Part shown: one piece after another, positions 24,875 through 37,885 of the stretch | How the letters are laid out: every line of letters starts with the position of its first letter | How positions within the stretch are numbered: position 1 is the first letter of the stretch | Assembly (NCBI GenBank): GCA_029255685.2 | Contig: CM055313.2 | Coordinates: 43,666,079-43,730,078 of the forward strand | Direction: 5' to 3' | Source: Silene conica | Taxonomy: Eukaryota > Streptophyta > Magnoliopsida > Caryophyllales > Caryophyllaceae | Length of the DNA stretch: 64,000 nt | Program-made: the position numbers and the translations under genes | The notes under the pieces: model-generated | The model's database searches: none | What the model saw: the letters and a program-made list of their open reading frames with translations, nothing else | What the model was told of the DNA's origin: nothing

Positions 24875-26338
24875 CTACAACTTAGGAACACATCTAATTC
24901 CCATGGAATGAATGTGCCCTTCATGCTTATCACGTGGTAATGCTTTTGTGAGAGGATCAGCTATGTTGTCAACCGTAGCGATCTTATCAATGAAAATCTC
25001 CTTTTGCTCCACGTAATCTCTGATTAGATGAGCTTTCTGTTGTACATGTCTAGCCTTGTTGCTAGACTTATGCTCCTTAGCTTGGAAGATGGCACCATTA
25101 TTGTCACAATAAACGGTGATTGGGTCATTCGAACTACGCACTACTGAGAGTCCTTGTAAGAATTGACGCATCCATATTGCTTCCTTAGCTGCTTCCGAGG
25201 CGGCATAGTACTCGGACTCAGTCGTAGAATCTGCTGTAACACTCTGTTTAGAACTTTTCCAGCTGAAAGCAGCGCCATTAAGAGTAAAAACGAATCCAGA
25301 CTGAGATTTCGAGTCGTCTCGATCCGTTTGGAAGCTAGCATCTGCGTAACCCGTGCCGCAGAGCGTCGAGTTGCCTCCGTAAGTCAATCCCCAATCTTTA
25401 GTCCTCCGTAGGTACTTAAGAATGTTTTTCACGGCCATCGAGTGTTGTTCACCTGGATGAGCTTGAAATCGACTTGTCATACTCAATGCATATGCAACGT
25501 CTGGACGTGTGCATATCATGGCATACATGATTGATCCTACAGCCGAAGCATAAGGAATCCGACTCATGCGCTCTTTCTCTTCCAATGTCTTAGCTTCTTG
25601 AGTCTTGCTCAAGTGAAGCCCAGTAGTCATAGGAAGGAACCCTTTCTTGGAGTTCGTCATGCTAAATCTCTCTAGAATCTTATCTATGTAAGACTCCTGA
25701 CTGAGAGACAACATCCGTCGTGATCTATCCCTGTAGATACGGATGCCCAAAATTCTTTGTGCCTCTCCCAGATCTTTCATCTGGAAATGGTGTTTCAACC
25801 ATGCTTTAACCGAAAAAAAAGAGAGGTATGTCATTCCCAATCAAGAGTATGTCATCGACATACAGTACTAGGAATACAATCTTGCTCCCACTCGACTTGA
25901 TATAGAGACATGGTTCCTCGACTGATCGAATGAACCCATTCTTTTTTATCACTTGGTCGAAGCGATGATTCCAACTCCGTGATGCTTGCTTAAGTCAATA
26001 GATGGAACGCTTAAGCTTGCAAACCTTCTTAGGATGTACTATATCAATAAAACCCTCGGGTTGTACCATGTACAACTCTTCCTCCAAATAACCGTTTAAG
26101 AAGGCGGTTTTAACGTCCATTTGCCAGATTTCATAATCGTGAAATGCGGCGATCGCTAAGATAATCTGAATGGAACGTAGCATGACTACGGGTGCAAAGA
26201 TCTCATCGTAGTGCAAGCCTGGCACTTGGGTGAAACCTTTAGCAACTATTCTAGCCTTATGGATATCTTGTTTACCTTCCACGACATGCTTTATTTTGTA
26301 AAGGCATTTGCATTGAAGGGGACGTACCTTTGCAGGTA
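24875..26338 (-). pseudogene. pol: Copia-2 pol, reverse transcriptase and RNase H
   Basis: Read leftward from the LARD-2 insertion. RT part: IVAKGFTQVPGLHYDEIFAP, then MDVKTAFLNGYLEEELYM, an in-frame stop at about 25995, and the YVDD catalytic motif at 25851-25862. A frameshift in a homopolymer near 25820-25840 follows. The downstream frame carries LGIRIYRDRSRRMLSLSQ, SIMYAMICTRPDVAYALS and RNase H motifs YADASFQTD, TESEYYAASEA and CDNNGAI, ending CVPKL at 24875. Typical RVT_2/copia order. Non-functional because of the stop, the frameshift and the insertion. Confidence 0.92.
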
Positions 26339-27803
26339 TGTAATACCCCGTATTTGAGCCTCGGTCAACGGCAGTCAAACTATATTTTATACAAGTATTT
26401 CCGATGGAATGTTTATAAAGTATTTTACGTAAACCGTTATTATTTTATAAATCGTATTGTTACAATTATTTCTTGTTTCATAATTATTTTTATGTTTGAT
26501 AAAATGACATTTGATCCGTATTCCTTTAATTTGATAATATATTTATAATTATTAAATATACTTATAATTTTATATTTATTCCTCAAATATACTTGTTTTA
26601 TTATTTTTATTTTGGTGCTAATAATTTTATATCCTTATAAATTATTTAATAAATAGTTACCAATATTAAAGTACATAATTTAATTATTATAAATAATATA
26701 TGCGTACTCGTTTATTTTAAATTACGAGTCGGGGGCGGAGTGTAAGGCAAAGAGAAACGTGTTGGTTTTGGGCTCGAATAGATTATGAGAACCGTGACAC
26801 CAAGACTAGGTAAAACCCTAAACCTAACCTCTTAAACACCCACAAACATCGACATAGAGAACATATACAAGCCAACCAATCAGCCTCCACAACTTCGTAA
26901 AACCTTAATTACCATCTACGTAGGCTGCCTCCATACTCCCACCTCTAACACAAACAAAACCACCGTGGGTTTCAAGGGAGAATAAGGGAAGAACACGCAG
27001 CATAACAGTCGCTACCATCATCGTCCTCCTTCTACGCTTGTAAGTTTAATCTTCTGTTTCTTGTAATTTAAGACCTTCGAATCTGGGAGGTTTGGTTGTG
27101 GGTATTCCTTGTTGTATGAATAACATATCTATCGTCAATAGGCAACCATAGGACCACCGTACTAAGACCTACAACTCCATCTTATGTCGACAGTAAACGT
27201 TAATTATGCTCTGTTTTACGCGTTTTGTTCGGTGTGTTTGGGTTGTTCGTGGTGTTGGTGTTTGGGTGTTATCCTTGTCGTGAATGGTGATAGGTTAGGG
27301 TGGTGGTTTGGGTCGTGTTTGTGGTGGTAATAGGGTGGTTGAGACACCGTAATCAGTGCAGGAAGTTGTACGAATAAGACATCAGGAACAGGGGACAATG
27401 TAAGCGGGTTTGGTGGTGCGAGTTTGGTACGATTGTTGAGGGTGTTCGTGGGACGTCGAAACCTGGTGCTTTACACCAGGGCGTTGGGGGTACTGTGGAG
27501 AGTCTTTGGGTCGTGAGTGGTAGTGGTAGTGGTGGTGCTAGCTGGTGCATAGAGGGCTGGTTTCAGGGAGGTGTCACAAGGGAATCAGGGGCGTGAGGGT
27601 ACTGTTGTGAGCAGAGGGTTTTGTGGCTAGTGTCGATGGCTGCTAGGGTCAAGTTAGGGCCAATGGGTAGTGTCAGGTGGTTCACCGTGGTGCACTGGTG
27701 GCAGCCACGGTGGGGTAGAGGTGGTTCAGGTGGTGTGAGGGGTGTAGAAGGGGTTGTTTTTGGGGCTGTTGGAGTTTTGTGTTGTCGGGTTTGCAGCGTT
27801 GTA

Positions 27804-27842
<39 letters not shown>

Positions 27843-29293
27843 GATGATGATGATGATTTTCATGGTTTTTAATATTATTATTATTATTATTATTATGATT
27901 ATTATTATTAGTATTAGTAATGATTATTAAGTTAAGTAATTTTTATACACGGATGTGACGGTTATCGATAGTTCGACTATTTTTCCATGTTCGGTTATTT
28001 AATTGAAGTTTGAGTATAAAAGTAATGAGGACGAGTTAGTTAAGTTTGTTCAAATTATTTTGTGACGGTACCTTATTATTATTATAAGTTTATTATTCGT
28101 ATTAATTATAATTATGTGACGGTTATTTATATTATTTGATTAGTTTATGTTTGATATTGTTAATAGTTTAAATTGTTTAGTTCATGTTTATTTAGTTGGA
28201 ATCAATTAGTTTAATTAGTTGAACTGGTTTAGTTAATTTGTTTAAATAGTGTTGTGACGATAATTTTAATTAATCACCTAATTAAGTTAATTGACTAGTC
28301 GTGCTTAATATAGTCTCGTTATGCGCAATACATTACTTGGTTAATTAAATTGATTGGTTGATATATTATACCTTGTTTACGTAGTTATATTAGTTAGTAA
28401 TTGTTTATATTATATTGTTAGGTGACGGTATTGAAGTGACATAACTCTGTTTACTTGCTGGCTTGCTATTGGATTATATTGCTATCCAGGTAGGATACAC
28501 TGACACTATACTATATGTTGTGTTATGAAAGGTTGTGGTATTGTGTTATGGATGCTGAGTATGATTGATATGAGAATGATATTGGTTTGACTGAGTATTG
28601 ATTATTATTATTGTTGGTATGTGCATTACATTATTTTATAGCAGCATGATTGATTTAGAGTACTGTTGCATTTACGAGCATGGCATATGCATTGGTTACT
28701 GAGAAAGTTATGGATCAGATGTTGTTCTGATATAAAGCCCAGGGTGGTTCTGCAGACCAGGCCTGGTGTCTTATCAGCTATTGAGCTGGTGTTCGGTGAC
28801 GACCGATTATAGTCTGCCGGGAGGTTCGGTATGGCTTGGTGCACGGGTATGAGTTTGAGATTGAGATTGAGATTGAGATTGAGCTCGAGCATGTCATGTC
28901 ATTTGCATATCATTTAACTGTTGCATTATAATTATTGTGTTACCCTACTCAACCGCGAGGTTGACAGTGTATTCGTGTACACCTACGATGATCCGGAAGG
29001 GGGAGTAGATTCTACAGGTCAGAGACAGATGAGCTAGGAGCTAGGGCAGGAATGTGAGATGCATACATTGGACCGACTTTGTACTATATCACTTCTTGAG
29101 GAGTCATCAGTTGTATTTTGTTTTTCCACAATGTAATATCTGTAATAATCAAAGCTTAAATTTTATCAGTTTTATATAAAGTACTGTGGTGGTTTCACTT
29201 GTTATTCACTACCTCGGACTTTCCGAGATGGTAACAGCTCTATTTATTTGAGAATGTCTTGCTAAAGGCTCTTAAATAAATGTTGGTGTTACA
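26339..29293 (+). mobile_element. LARD-2 5' LTR
   Basis: TGTAATACCCCG to GTGTTACA. It shares ends, the GCGA-loop hairpin (about 28949-28964), CTACCTCGGACTTTCCGAG and AATAAA with LARD-1, but the middle differs. An ATT then ATG microsatellite at 27804-27857 translates as poly-Tyr/Asp, which is not a protein. Confidence 0.93.
27804..27857. repeat. ATT/ATG microsatellite in LARD-2 5' LTR
   Basis: TTA/ATT run passing into ATG repeats. The 3' LTR counterpart (33184-33254) is longer. Confidence 0.9.
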
Positions 29294-29296
29294 AAG

Positions 29297-29308
29297 TGGT
29301 ATCAGAGC
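29297..29308 (+). other. Primer binding site of LARD-2 (tRNA-iMet)
   Basis: TGGTATCAGAGC, three bases after the LTR. Confidence 0.93.
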
Positions 29309-31555
29309 AAACGATCCTCGGGCCTAAACCAAATGAAAAATAATGAACATAGGAAGAGTCAAATAAAATGAACCCCAGGCTAGTAACTGTTAGGAGCTCC
29401 ATGATTGGAATGAGTTAGGGGCCCCCTCAAACCAAGCCACTGGCCCTTTCAGTCTAACCTGGTTACTGTGAGAGATGTAGAGCGTGGGTAGCATAGAATA
29501 AAGGAAAAGACCCAATATATGTTGTACTAACAGTTGCAGTAGCGGAATGAGGTAAGTAATGATGTGATATATGGTTAATGATGTGCTATGAAAGAATATG
29601 GTTGGTAATCTATATGGCGAATCATGAGATTGATATTGAATGTGATTGAGATATGTATTACTTCAAGTATTGAGGATATAAAATTGGAATACGAGTTTGA
29701 GATATATGTTTGACTAGTATGATGATGTGCATTAAAAAAAAATACGACTGATATTGAAATGTTGATTGTTCTGAATGATTCAATTGAAATTTTCAGGGAA
29801 TGGGTGTATATTTATTGCATAATAAATTAGAGTGATATGATCATGTGATTTTGGTGTTTCGAATTGTCTATTGGATATTTGGTTATTAAATGACTAACGT
29901 AAATTTGTAATATATTGTTTGGTATTTGGATATGAACGATCAGATTTAAATGTTATAACAATTCATGTCTAGTGATATGCGGAATGTGCTGCCCCAAACC
30001 CTGAATGTCATATAGTTATGTGTACATTTGTATATACGTGAATAAATATTGAGTTATCCAGTTGATCCTACTTGTCAGTTTTGCAATCGTTACTATGTTT
30101 TAGATGACAAGTACAGTTGCAATGTGGAATAAATGTTAATAAGATGCAATGAGATTCTATGCGTTAAAAGATATGTCAACATGTTTCGACTCATGTTTTT
30201 GCAAAAGAAATCATTTAAAACGTGTTTACTTTAGAATATTCATTCGCGTTTTCAAAATGATAAGCCACTTAAAGTCTTAACGAGTCCTTATTTAATAGTG
30301 ATTTTTGCAAGTTGTCCAAATTTTTGCCTAAGTGCTGTAAAGTTTTGTTCAGATCAATTGAATTGTAAAATTTATTAAAAATAAAATAAAAATTGCAATT
30401 GATTCTTTTTCCTATGATTAGTTAATTCCTTATAGTTCTAAAAACTATAATTGCTCGCAAAATAGCTAAACGGTTATTTAATTGTGATTTTGGAAGATAC
30501 TGTGTGATGTGTGATTGCTGAAATGTGAAAGTTTTAAATATGAAAGTTTAATCAGATATGAATTCAGTAAGCTAAAATCATGTAATATTCTGGTTTAGCG
30601 TTAGTAGTATGTATGATAGACATATGATATGAATATGAATGTTATTATATGATAATATAACCTTGTTATTTCGTTGAGTTTTATGTAAAGTAGTTGCAAT
30701 TATACGGACGCTATTGCTTTCTATTGTTATGACCTCAAATAATTATGTAGTGTTTATATGTAATGTTAAAAATCATGTTCATCAGAGAAGAGTCTGGACA
30801 CGTGGTAGAATGAATTTAACTGGTAAAGTTATTAGCATGATATTGCAACCTAATTGTTATAAGTAAGTGTGAGTATTTTGAACGATATGAATCTTATTGA
30901 TGTTCTTTCATATATAAATGATATATCTATGTCTAGTTCCCTGTGAATATAATCTTTATAATTTATTAATGTATTTTGTTAAACCACAAAGTGAATTGCA
31001 TATTGCTAGGTTTAAAATCTGATCGTAATATATTGAATTATTAATTGGTTTAACTTTTGACACCTGGAGATACTAAGCTGTTTGCTATTCTAAGTTTGAT
31101 GTATATCTCGGGAAATACGTTAATGCCCCATGTTAACTACATTAGTTGAAACTTGCCTTACATATTTTCTATAATATGATTTTGCTTCTGTAATATGATT
31201 ATGATCATGAAATGTTTTAATTTGTCAATTATGAACTATGAGTTAGCTGATTGTTTACATTGGTGTAGATATGTTAAGTTTATGTTAAAAGAGATTTCAA
31301 GGGTATGGACGTGTTAACTACCCTGATTCTATTTTACTGCGTAACGTGAAATTGCCAATTGTGTTTGATTGCGTTAAAAGCCGGATGCTAGTTGTCTGGT
31401 ATAGGGTAATTAACTTATCAGATGACTTATGACTAGTTATTATAGCAAATAAATTGTTTATGGCGTGGTTGTTTGAATATACTTGATAATCCTGTTTACT
31501 TCTGTTATGCATTATACTGTAATTCATGAAGTATCTTTTAACTTAGTTATGCTTT
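29309..31555 (+). mobile_element. LARD-2 internal region, non-coding
   Basis: Homologous to the LARD-1 internal region but about 430 bp shorter, including the GTCTGGACACGTGG block near 30790. The first hairpin-polypurine module of LARD-1 (GGTTACG stem) and its surroundings are missing around 31430. No gag or pol similarity. Confidence 0.85.
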
Positions 31556-31717
31556 AAACTTTGGGGACAAAGTATTCTTAACGAGGGTAGAATATAATAT
31601 TTCGTGTTTTGGAGTCTATATAAGTGCTACTTTTAATTGTTTCATACTTGTTATATGTCTCTTTACCGTTATGGGGTGACGAACTTCGGGACGAAGTTCA
31701 TTTTAAGGAGGGAAGAC
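31556..31717 (+). promoter_or_regulatory. Two hairpin plus polypurine modules, LARD-2
   Basis: Hairpin 31556-31575 (AAACTTTG, loop GGGA, one mismatch near its base) before CGAGGGTAGAA. Hairpin 31681-31699 (GAACTTCG, loop GGA) before AAGGAGGGAAGAC (31705-31717), the polypurine tract. Confidence 0.8.
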
Positions 31718-33182
31718 TGTAATGCCCCGTATTTGAGCCTCGGTCAACGGCAGTCAAACTATATTTTATACAAGTATTTCCGATGGGATGTTTATAAAGT
31801 ATTTTACGTAAACCGTTATTATTTTATAAATCGTATTGTTACAATTATTTCTTGTTTCATAATTATTTTTATGTTTGATAAAATGACATTTGATCCGTAT
31901 TCCTTTAATTTGATAATATATTTATAATTATTAAATATACTTATAATTTTATATTTATTCCTCAAATATACTTGTTTTATTATTTTTATTTTGGTGCTAA
32001 TAATTTTATATCCTTATAAATTATTTAATAAATAGTTACTAATATTAAAGTACATAATTTAATTATTATAAATAATATATGCGTACTCGTTTATTTTAAA
32101 TTACGAGTCGGGGGCGGAGTGTAAGGCAAAGAGAAACGTGTTGGTTTTGGGCTCGAATAGATTATGAGAACCGTGACACCAAGACTAGGTAAAACCCTAA
32201 ACCTAACCTCTCAAACACCCACAAACATCGACATAGAGAACATATACAAGCCAACCAATCAGCCTCCACAACTTCGTAAAACCCTAATTACCATCTACGT
32301 AGGCTACCTCCATACTCCCACCTCTAACACAAACACAACCACCGTGGGTTTCAAGGGAGAATAAGGGAAGAACACGCAGCATAACAGTCGCTACCATCAT
32401 CTTCCTCCTTCTGCGCTTGTAAGTTTAATCTTCTGTTTCTTGTAATTTAAGACCTTCGAATCTGGGAGGTTTGGTTGTGGGTATTCCTTGTTGTATGAAT
32501 AACATATCTATCGTCAATAGGCAACCATAGGACCACCGTACTAAGACCTACAACTCCATCTTATGTCGACAGTAAACGTTAATTATGCTCTGTTTTACGC
32601 GTTTTGTTCGGTGTGTTTGGGCTGTTCGTGGTGTTGGTGTTTGGGTGTTATCCTTGTCGTGAATGGTGATAGGTTAGGGTGGTTGTTTGGGTCGTGTTTG
32701 TGGTGGTAATAGGGTGATTGAGACACCGTAATCAGTGCAGGAAGTTGTACGAATAAGAGTTCAGGAACAGGGGACAATGTAAGCGGGTTTGGTGGTGCGA
32801 GTTTGGTACGATTGTTGAGGGTGTTCGTGGGACGTCGAAACCTGGTGTTTTACACCAAGGCGTTGGGGGTACTGTGGAGAGTCTTTGGGTCGTGAGTGGT
32901 AGTGGTAATGGTGGTGCTAGCTGGTGGTTAGAGGGCTGGTTTCAGGGAGGTGTCACAAAGGAATCAGGGGCGTGAGGGTACTGTTGCGAGCAGAGGGTTT
33001 TGTGGCTAGTGTCGATGGCTGCTAGGGTCAAGTTAGGGCCAATGGGTAGTGTCAGGTGGTTCACCGTGGTGCACTGGTGGCAGCCACGGTGGGGTAGAGG
33101 TGGTTCAGGTGGTGTGAGGGGTGTAGAAGGGGTTGTTTTTGGGGCTGTTGGAGTTTTGTGTTGTCGGGTTTGCTGCGTTGTA

Positions 33183-33236
<54 letters not shown>

Positions 33237-34684
33237 GATGATGATGATGATGATTTTCATGGTTGTTAATATTATTATTATTATTATTATTATTATGATT
33301 ATTATTATTAGTATTAGTAATGATTATTAAGTTAAGTAATTTTTATACACGGATGTGACGGTTATCGATAGTTCGACTATTTTTCCATGTTCGGTTATTT
33401 AATTGAAGTTTGAGTATAAAAGTAATGAGGACGAGTTAGTTAAGTTTGTTCAAATTATTTTGTGACGGTACCTTATTATTATTATAAGTTTATTATTCGT
33501 ATTAATTATAATTATGTGACGGTTATTTATATTATTTGATTAGTTTATGTTTGATATTGTTAATAGTTTAAATTGTTTAGTTGATGTTTATTTAGTTGGA
33601 ATCAATTAGTTTAATTAGTTGAACTGGTTTAGTTAATTTGTTTAAATGGTGTTGTGACGATAATTTTAATTAATCACCTAATTAAGTTAATTGACTAGTC
33701 GTGCTTAATATAGTCTCGTTATGCGCAATACATTACTTGGTTAATTAAATTGATTGGTTGATATATTATACCTTGTTTACGTAGTTATATTAGTTAGTAA
33801 TTGTTTATATTATATTGTTAGGTGACGGTATTGAAGTGACATAACTCTGTTTACTTGCTGGCTTGCTATTGGATTATATTGCTATCCAAGTAGGATACAC
33901 TGACACTATACTATATGTTGTGTTATGAATGGTTGTGGTATTGTGTTATTGATGCTGAGTATGATTGATATGAGAATGATATTGGTTTGACTGAGTATTG
34001 ATTATTATTATTGTTGCTATGTGCATTACATTATTTAATAGCATGATTGATTTAGAGTACTGTTGCATTTACGAGCATGACATATGCATTGGTTACTGAG
34101 AAAGTTATGGATCAGATGTTGTTCTGATATAAAGCCCAGGGTGGTTCTGCAGACCAGGCCTGGTGTCTTATCAGCTATTGAGCTGGTGTTCGGTGACGAC
34201 CGATTATAGTCTGCCGGGAGGTTCGGTATGGCTTGCTGCACGGGTATGAGTTTGAGATTGAGATTGAGATTGAGCTCGAGCATGTCATGTCATTTGCATA
34301 TCATTTAAATGTTGCATTATAATTATTGTGTTACCCTACTCAACCGCGAGGTTGACAGTGTATTCGTGTACACCTACGATGATCTGGAATAGGGAGTAGA
34401 TTCTACAGGTCATAGACAGATGAGCTAGGAGCTGGGGCAGGAATGTGAGATGCATACATTGGACCGACTTTGTACTATATCACTTCTAGAGGAGTCATCA
34501 GTTGTATTTTGTTTTTCCACAATGTAATATCTGTAATAATCAAAGCTTAAATTTTATCAGTTTTATATAAAGTATTGTGGTTGTTTCACTTGTTATTCAC
34601 TACCTCGGACTTTCCGAGATGGTAACAGCTCTATTTATTTGAGAATGTCTTGCTAAAGGCTCTTAAATAAATGGGGGTGTTACA
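31718..34684 (+). mobile_element. LARD-2 3' LTR
   Basis: 2967 bp, starting TGTAATGCCCCG. By eye roughly 1% different from the 5' LTR, mostly substitutions plus longer ATT/ATG microsatellites (33184-33254). A recent insertion. Confidence 0.93.
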
Positions 34685-35235
34685 AGGTAGGTCCACAAGA
34701 CCCCACACGTTGTTCTCATACATGGAGTCCATCTCGGATTGCATGGCTTCTAGCCATAGCTTTGAGTCAGAACTGGTCATGGCACCTTTATAGGTTGTGG
34801 GTTCATTACCCTCTAGGAGTAAGACGTCATCTATATCATGTTCCTCGACCATACCAATGTATCTGTCCGGAGGAATAGAGACTCTTCCCGACCTCCTAGG
34901 TTCCTCAGGGATATCTACCGCAGCCTCGGTTGAAGGAACTCTTTCCTCCAATGGTTGCTCGGTAGTTGGTTCTTGAACCTCCGATAAATCGAAGGTTCTA
35001 TTACTCGACTTGTTCTCGAGAAATTCTTTCTCTAAGAACGTCGCACTAGCCGCAACAAAAACACGTTGTTCGGTTGGCGAGTAGAAGTAATGACCAAAAG
35101 TTCCCTTTGGATAGCCTATAAAGAATGTCTTGACCGATCGCGGGCCGAGCTTATCCTCGTGTCTCCACTTGACATAAGCCTCGCAGCCCCAAACCCGAAT
35201 AAATGACAAGTTAGGGACCGTTCCCTTCCATAATT
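34685..35235 (-). pseudogene. pol: Copia-2 pol, integrase C-terminal to RT N-terminal part
   Basis: Open leftward from about 35209 with FIRVWGCEAYVK, then FIGYPKGTFGHYFYSP, typical of the copia integrase C-terminal region. A low-complexity linker EPRRSGRVSIPPDRY follows, then LWLEAMQSEMDSMYENNVW at the start of RT. The frame runs into LARD-2 at 34685 and resumes at 26338. The first LARD-side codons are chimeric. Confidence 0.88.
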
Positions 35236-35849
35236 TTTTGGTATAAATGTGAGCTTTTCTATTACTTCAAACAAAATTAAGGTTACAAGATTTTGACATT
35301 ACATCAACCCTTGCACATTACATAACCAATTCCTATCTCTATTAGTCAGGAAATCTGACTTCTTCCCTCTGAATCTTGCAATAGTAGTCTGTTTGATCTC
35401 CTTCACTAAGCATTCAGGCCTCATCAATTTCAACTCCAATCTACACTCATTCCTTTGTCTCCATATGAAATACCAGCAGCAATTCAATACCATCCTTTTT
35501 ACTTTCTATTGCAACTTAGACATCCCAGGATTAGCCTGTTCTATTCTCATTCCAAGCCAAATATTCAGCCCTGCATAAACTTTCTTACTATAATCACAGT
35601 ATAGAAAAATATGATCATGAGTTTCCAAGTGTTGTTCACAAATAACACAACTAGCCTCTTCACAGATTCCCAGTCTCTTCAGTCTCTCCCTCGTCAAATG
35701 CCCATTCTGTTTAACCATCCAACTATGAATAGAATGTTTAGGGATGCACCAGTTTTCCCATACCTCTCTATACCAGTGCACCTCAGGTCTCTGACCTTGC
35801 AGCCACTGATACGCACTCTTCACTGTATAACCTCTCCCATCTAGAGTCC
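35236..35849 (-). mobile_element. 5'-truncated LINE fragment with zf-RVT end
   Basis: Bounded by a 14-bp target duplication (TCCCTTCCATAATT at 35222-35235 and 35850-35863), with a short T run at the left matching a LINE tail on the minus strand. The minus frame 35506-35849 encodes YTVKSAYQWLQG, WENWCIPKHSIHSWM and CEEASCVICEQHLETHDHIFLYC. These are the Trp-rich and Cys/His signature of the zf-RVT region at the C terminus of plant L1-type reverse transcriptases. The rest of the LINE is missing. Confidence 0.88.
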
Positions 35850-37057
35850 TCCCTTCCATAATTCGTATGGAGTCTTGTCAACAACTTTAGACGGACTTCG
35901 GTTAAGTATTAGAGCGGCCGAAAAAAGAGCATAGCCCCACAATGAATCAGGCACAACGGTGTGACTCATCATGGATCGAACCATATCAAGTAGAGTTCGA
36001 TTTCTCCGTTCGGACACACCATTTAATTGTGGTGTCCAGGTGGAGTCAACTGTAGCACGATGCCACAGTCTTTAAGGTGTTGATCAAACTCGTGTGAAAG
36101 ATACTCACCACCACGATCAGAACGTAGTGCTTTAATCTTTCTTCCCAGTTGGTTCTGTACCCGATTCTGGTATTCTTTGAACTTGTCAATGGATTCACTT
36201 TTATGTTTCATCAAGTAGACATAGCCATATCTACTCAAATCATCCGTGAAAGTGATGAAATACCTATAGCCTTCTCGTGCGTTGATCGACATAGGCCCAC
36301 ATACATCCGTATGTATGAGTCCTAATAGGTCGGCAGCGCGCATTCCAACACCTTTGAAGGAAATACGAGTCATCTTACCGATGAGACATGATTCACACGT
36401 ACCATATGATTCGAAATCAAAGGCCGAGATAGCTCCATTCTGTATGAGCTGTTTTACGCGTTTCTCATTTATGTGTCCCATACGACAATGCCATAGATAA
36501 GTTTGATCTTTGTCACCTACTTTTAATCTCTTGTTATTCACATGTAATATTTCGGTGGTTTGATCTAAAACATAAATTCCATTCATGGAAACTGCCTTGC
36601 CATAAATCATATTGTGTAATGAGAAAATACAACTGTTATTTTCTATTACAAATGAAAAACCAAGTTTGTCAAGCGCAGAAACTGAAATAATGTTTTTGGA
36701 CAAACAAGGAACATAATAACAGTTATATAAAGATAACTCGAATCCACTTGGAAGCTGGATCACGTATGTTCCCCTCGAGACTGCAGCAACACGTGCTCCA
36801 TTCTCGACACACAGGTCAACCTCACCCTTGATGAGGGGTTCTTGGTTTCGGAGGCCCTGCACATGATTACATAGATGAGAACCACAACCAGTATCTAGTA
36901 CCCAAGTTCCGTAACTTGCATGGTTAATCTCAATCATGTGAATAAAAGAAGAAGAGGACATACCAACAGGAGTAACACGGCCTGCCTTAATGTCCTCACG
37001 ATACACGGGGCATGAGCGCCTCCAATGCCCAGTCTTGTGGCAATGATGGAATTCCAT
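35850..37057 (-). pseudogene. pol: Copia-2 pol, zinc knuckle, protease and integrase
   Basis: From 37057 leftward: zinc knuckle remnant HHCHKTGHWRRSC (first Cys apparently lost), protease motif VLDTGCGSHLC, and the pre-integrase zinc finger WHCRMGHINEKRVKQL ... CESCLIGK. Integrase core follows with HTDVCGPM and RSDRGGEY. A frameshift at about 36025-36040 interrupts the frame after LTPPG; SERRNRTLL, with the third catalytic acidic residue, is found in another frame near 36000. The segment ends at the LINE target site. Confidence 0.92.
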
Positions 37058-37084
37058 GCTAGTATCCTTGCTCTATGTTTTGCC

Positions 37085-37885
37085 CTATGAGTTGCTTGAC
37101 TCACCTGGCCCACTCTTAGTAAACCCTGACTTCTTAAACTTTGGCTTGCCTACTGTTAGGTCGCCCTGAGCTTTAGCTTTTCCCTTACCCTTACCCTTAC
37201 TGGAGATCATGAGAACATCCTGCTTCACGCTCCCACTTAATTTCAGATCCTTCTCGGTCTGTACGAGAAGCGAGTGGAGCTCATGAGGAGTCTTCTTCAT
37301 GTCGTTCATGTAATAGTTGGCCCTGAAGAGGGTGAACTCATCATGAAATGAATGAAGCATTCGATCAACGATTATGTTCTCACTGATCTTGCAGTTTAGG
37401 GCCTCCAGTTTCTCGATATTCTCAATCATGTTGAGAATATGTGGGCTAACAGCTTGGCCCTTCTGGAGTTTCGCCTCAAAGAAGCGACAAGTATGCTCAT
37501 AAGAAACGATTCTCGGAGCTTTTGAGAATTCGTTAGTGAGCGTGGTGAAAATCTTGTTTGCACCATGAGTTATGAAGCGTCTTTGCAAATTGGATTCCAT
37601 TGCATAGATGAGTACGTTCTTTATCACACCCGCTTCCATGACGAAGTCGCTATGAGCGCGAACTTCGTTAGCTCTAGCTCCAGTTCCTGGGTGTGCCGGA
37701 ATTGGCTCAGTTAAGTACTTAAGCTTTCCGTCAGCAATGGCAGCATTCCGTAGTGCTGCCTCCCAGTCAGAGAAGTTTGACCCATCATTCCTCAGTCTAG
37801 TAGACTGATTCATGGAGTCCGTGAAAGCTTTTAGCCAGGATTCACGTGCTAGCTTGGCACTTGGCATTGGGTCTTCACCAGCCAT
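37085..37885 (-). pseudogene. gag: Copia-2 gag
   Basis: 266 codons from the ATG at 37885 to a stop at 37085. Begins MAGEDPMPSAKLARESW; capsid-like helical region, with LYNE-type residues replaced by NEFSKAPRIVSYEH, then NIEKLEALNCKISENIIVDRML, and a basic Lys/Gly-rich tail (GKGKGKAK). UBN2-type copia gag. Two stop codons separate it from the zinc-knuckle frame at 37057; in intact copia elements the two are normally one polyprotein. It is the longest uninterrupted gag here. Confidence 0.9.

Larger units (their letters stand above)
26339..34684 (+). mobile_element. LARD-2, complete non-autonomous element
   Basis: 8346 bp with a perfect target duplication AGGTA at 26334-26338 and 34685-34689, inserted in the copia-2 RT region in the opposite orientation. 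LTRs 2955 and 2967 bp, internal region 2424 bp. Confidence 0.95.

Noticed and set aside
27621..27872. Frames with poly-Tyr, poly-Ile or poly-Leu tracts (also near 33133, 54321, 54470)
   Set aside because: Translations of AAT/ATT microsatellites; no start context or protein family.
37183..37201. Telomere-like CCCTTA repeats
   Set aside because: Short and encode the Lys/Gly-rich tail of copia gag on the minus strand.
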